This document shows positions 12,690 to 14,284 of a stretch of 14,284 nucleotides of DNA, one piece after another. The notes under the pieces were generated by a model. The model worked only from the letters and a program-made list of their open reading frames with translations. It ran no database searches and was not told the origin of the DNA. The DNA is from Baffinella frigidus (Eukaryota > Cryptophyceae > Cryptomonadales > Baffinellaceae). The position numbers were made by a program, and so were the translations under genes. The stretch spans positions 410,723-425,006 of the forward strand of contig MU646417.1 of the NCBI GenBank assembly GCA_026770585.1, written 5' to 3'. Positions within the stretch are counted from its first letter, which is position 1; each line of letters opens with the position of its first letter.

Positions 12690-12787
12690 GAGGACCCGAG
12701 AGAGCTCTCTTCGAAAGACCCGCGAGAGCTTTGTCAGTCGCTCTTGGGAGGACCCTTGGGGCTGCTTGCGCACGCGGCAATGGAGGC
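12690..12787. repeat. Degenerate CTCTTGGGAGGACCC repeats (left block)
   Basis: Units of AGCTCTCTTCGAAAGACCCG and GCTCTTGGGAGGACCC, then GGCTGCTTGCGCACGCGGCA. It matches 13262-13496, which carries the same order and also ends at a TACAGGGG foldback. Confidence 0.7.
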
Positions 12788-12909
12788 TACAGGGGTACCT
12801 CGCTCATAAGAAACCGCCCACCCCCCTGGGATCACCATAGGGCCCTAGGCGTAGGCCTACTGTAGGGTCCTAGGGGGAGGCAGTTTCTTGTGAGCGAGGT
12901 ACCCCTGTA
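12788..12909 (+). mobile_element. TA-flanked MITE, CAGGGGTACC family, orientation 1
   Basis: TACAGGGGTACCTCGCTCAT and its partner at 12883-12909 give 27-bp ends with one mismatch. Reading TA as target duplication leaves CAGGGGTACC termini, compatible with a Tc1/mariner-type MITE. The interior runs GATCACCATAGGGCCC then GGCCTACTGTAGGGTCCTAG. Its right end, with flanking bases, happens to encode SEVPLYM. Confidence 0.8.
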
Positions 12910-13261
12910 CATGGGGGGGGGTGACGTGAGGGGCGCGTCAAGGAATGGCGTGCGAGAGGGACTGCGGCGATGGGGCGTGATTCGCAGTAAAGATCGCATT
13001 CGCGGTGCCGATCTTGGGAGCACCCACCACGCGACGATGCCCTGTGTATCAAATTGGCATGTTTTCAAAGTCAACTCACCCACAAATCTGTCAACTTTGC
13101 GCGGATTCCGAACGAAAATTCTTTTAGTAGTGCAGGAATAATAGAAAGACTGATCGGATTTGGTACACAGGTTATCGTCGCGTGGCACTCTGAACGCTTG
13201 GCGTCCTCATAACCTTGCGTCCTTAAGTGCCTCTCGGGCCTAGATACCCACACCCACGAGG
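12910..13261. other. No gene seen
   Basis: It begins with a run of G. Around 13078-13099 it carries ACAAATCTGTCAACTTTG, a fragment of the 115-bp repeat at 3178-3407. The rest shows no repeat or coding signal I can support. Open frames starting at the MITE end (MSEVPLYM) are read-through of the element. Confidence 0.5.
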
Positions 13262-13496
13262 GCAGCTCTCTTGGGAGGACCCACGAGGCTGCGTGTGGCA
13301 CTGGAGACACGAGGGCAGCTCTCTTGGAGGACCCGCATAACCAGCTCCGGTGTCCGCCTATGTTGGGAGCTCGAAGAACCTAAAGGACCTAAAGGCAGGA
13401 GCTCTCTCGGGAGCACCCACGAGGGCAGATCTCTCCTGGACGACCTGAGCGAGCTCTCTAGGGAGCACCCGCGAGGCTGCGTGCGGCACTGGAGGT
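13262..13496. repeat. GGGAGCACCC-type degenerate tandem repeats
   Basis: Repeated GGGCAGCTCTCTTGG, GGGAGCACCC and GAGGCTGCGTG(T/C)GGCACTGG phrases. The block matches 12690-12787 and ends at the same kind of MITE. It contains the second copy of the PVSAYVGSSKNL segment at 13341. Confidence 0.75.
13341..13394 (+). pseudogene. Second copy of the PVSAYVGSSKNL segment
   Basis: In frame this reads PAPVSAYVGSSKNLKDLK. Against 6927-6971, three changes are silent (CCA/CCG, TCC/TCG, CTG/CTA) and two are conservative (Val/Ala, Arg/Lys). The frame closes about 20 codons later. It is embedded in degenerate repeats, so if coding it is a relic. Confidence 0.35.
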
Positions 13497-13618
13497 TACA
13501 GGGGGACCTTGCTCATAACAAACCAACCCCCCCTAGGACCCTACAGTAGGCCTGCGCCAAGGGCCCTATGGTGATCCAAGGGGGAGCGTGCGTTGCTTAT
13601 GCGCGAGGTACCCCTGTA
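13497..13618 (-). mobile_element. TA-flanked MITE, CAGGGGTACC family, orientation 2
   Basis: Same 122-bp length and ends as the 12788 copy (TACAGGGGGACCTTGCTCAT ... GAGGTACCCCTGTA). The interior is reversed: CCTAGGACCCTACAGTAGGC precedes GGGCCCTATGGTGATCC. The left flanking DNA (GGCACTGGAGGT before the element) corresponds to that of the first copy in direct orientation. A lone right end of the family, GGCAAGGTACCCCTGTA, lies at 14247-14262. Confidence 0.8.
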
Positions 13619-13743
13619 GGGTGAGGTCTGGGTTACCGAGTTTACTGGCGTGAATCGAGCACTCTCCCCCAATTCGGAGACTCAGTCAAAGCAGGCACCC
13701 CTGCGTCGACAGCACCAACTATCTTCAAGACCCTAGGCTCGGC
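13619..13743. other. No gene seen
   Basis: A short stretch between two MITEs; no repeat, frame or RNA signal stands out. Confidence 0.5.
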
Positions 13744-13848
13744 TATCCCCTTAGTGGCCAGGTGGTCAAATTTGACCACCAAGAGCTCCTAGGTAGGTCC
13801 TAGGGTCCTACGGTAGGGCGTATGGGCCTACTGGTCACTTAAGGGATA
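13744..13848 (+). mobile_element. TA-flanked MITE, TCCCTTAAGTGACCAG family, copy 1
   Basis: About 105 bp. The right end, CTGGTCACTTAAGGGATA, is mirrored by TATCCCCTTAGTGGCCAG on the left. TA on both sides suggests a TA target, as for mariner/Stowaway types. Just inside the left end is a perfect 20-bp palindrome, GGTGGTCAAATTTGACCACC (13761-13780). The right half carries AGGTCCTAGGGTCCTACGGT. Confidence 0.75.
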
Positions 13849-14050
13849 CGTCTCGAGGTAGTGAATTCACTGTAAAATCAGTGGATTTGTACTAGATTAC
13901 GGCCTGGTCAAACGACCCAGACATAGCCAAGTCTAGGGGGAGCGATAGGGGGTGGGTGTAGGGTCTTGCATTCGAAATACCTCTGTACTTACATAAGAAG
14001 GTAGGCAGCGGCCTACATGTACTGTCGCGTCCTGGGGGTGCGCGCTTTCT
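13849..14050. other. Spacer between inverted MITE copies, no gene seen
   Basis: It contains the 12-bp palindrome AGTGAATTCACT (13860-13871) and CACTG-TAAAAT-CAGTG beside it. No frame or RNA signal. Confidence 0.5.
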
Positions 14051-14153
14051 TATCCCTTAAGTGACCAGTAGGCTCATACGCCCTACCGCAGGGCCCTAGG
14101 ACCTGCCTCGGGCTTCCACGGGCGATTATTCGCCGTTGGTCACTTGAGGGATA
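14051..14153 (-). mobile_element. TA-flanked MITE, TCCCTTAAGTGACCAG family, copy 2 (inverted)
   Basis: About 103 bp, TATCCCTTAAGTGACCAGTA to GGTCACTTGAGGGATA. It is in the opposite orientation to copy 1; the shared half is nearly identical. At the position of copy 1's palindrome, this copy has a different hairpin, GGCGA-TTAT-TCGCC. A further CTTGAGGGATAG end lies at 14230, after a short GAA microsatellite (14214-14229). Confidence 0.75.
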
Positions 14154-14284
14154 GACATTGTATCACTCAACTCAAGGCTAAAGGGCCTATCTAGGACCTG
14201 TATCGAGGGTAATAAAGAAGAAGAAGAAGACTTGAGGGATAGATAGGCAAGGTACCCCTGTACATCATCACAAGTGACACCCCA

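Noticed and set aside
12890-13141. Frame starting MSEVPLYM, and the matching minus-strand frames
   Set aside because: It is read-through of the CAGGGGTACC MITE end into unrelated DNA.
1-14284. Autonomous transposase, reverse transcriptase or viral gene
   Set aside because: No frame shows recognisable catalytic motifs; all mobile elements here look non-autonomous.

Overview
This window looks like non-coding, repeat-saturated nuclear DNA of a eukaryote, most likely an alga. Evidence: arrays of the heptamer TTTAGGG (plant/algal-type telomere repeat) and degenerate relatives, long GA/CT microsatellites, more than a dozen short foldback (MITE-like) elements, a Pol III-type tRNA-like unit, and only small GC3-rich exon-like islands with splice signals. 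Nothing looks bacterial: there are no operons, ribosome-binding sites or long conserved reading frames. The lineage cannot be fixed from the sequence; dinoflagellate, cryptophyte and green algae are candidates because all can carry TTTAGGG telomeres. No complete protein-coding gene is recognisable, and most long open frames are by-products of repeats or GC-rich DNA.

Layout. 1-300: a 170-bp direct duplication. 328-1100: degenerate telomere-like arrays reshuffled by segmental duplication. 1170-2440: a degenerate repeat with three foldback elements (1572, 1831, 2178), one of them with a recognisable empty site elsewhere in the window. 2511-3541: a GA microsatellite, foldbacks, a tRNA-like Pol III unit, a 115-bp tandem pair and eleven copies of GTTGAGT. 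3640-5170: seven foldbacks, including a perfect 42-bp palindrome. 5178-6240: a GA microsatellite and a repeated exon-like module. 6580-7910: two members of a foldback family with a constant 72-bp core, decayed repeated coding-like segments, TTTAGGG repeats and a CT microsatellite. 8579-9010: a third family member, then a telomere-like insert between short repeats. 9012-11516: the most gene-like part, with one minus-strand exon candidate and two phase-compatible plus-strand exon candidates separated by a repeat-filled intron. 11284-12590: a reverse-oriented telomere-like array, the fourth family member and other foldbacks. 12690-14284: degenerate GGGAGCACCC repeats and two TA-flanked MITE families, each present as an inverted pair.

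The unifying observation is that several foldback families keep perfect self-complementarity while the stem sequence itself changes between copies. Both arms differ together at the same base pairs in the pairs 1572/4248, 4500/5623 and 6580/7198, and the inner hairpins of 13744/14051 are replaced. Either hairpin structure is selected, or palindromes are constantly re-copied from one arm to the other. The second observation is a repeated exon-like module (5412-6236) whose best-matched copies differ only at synonymous third positions.
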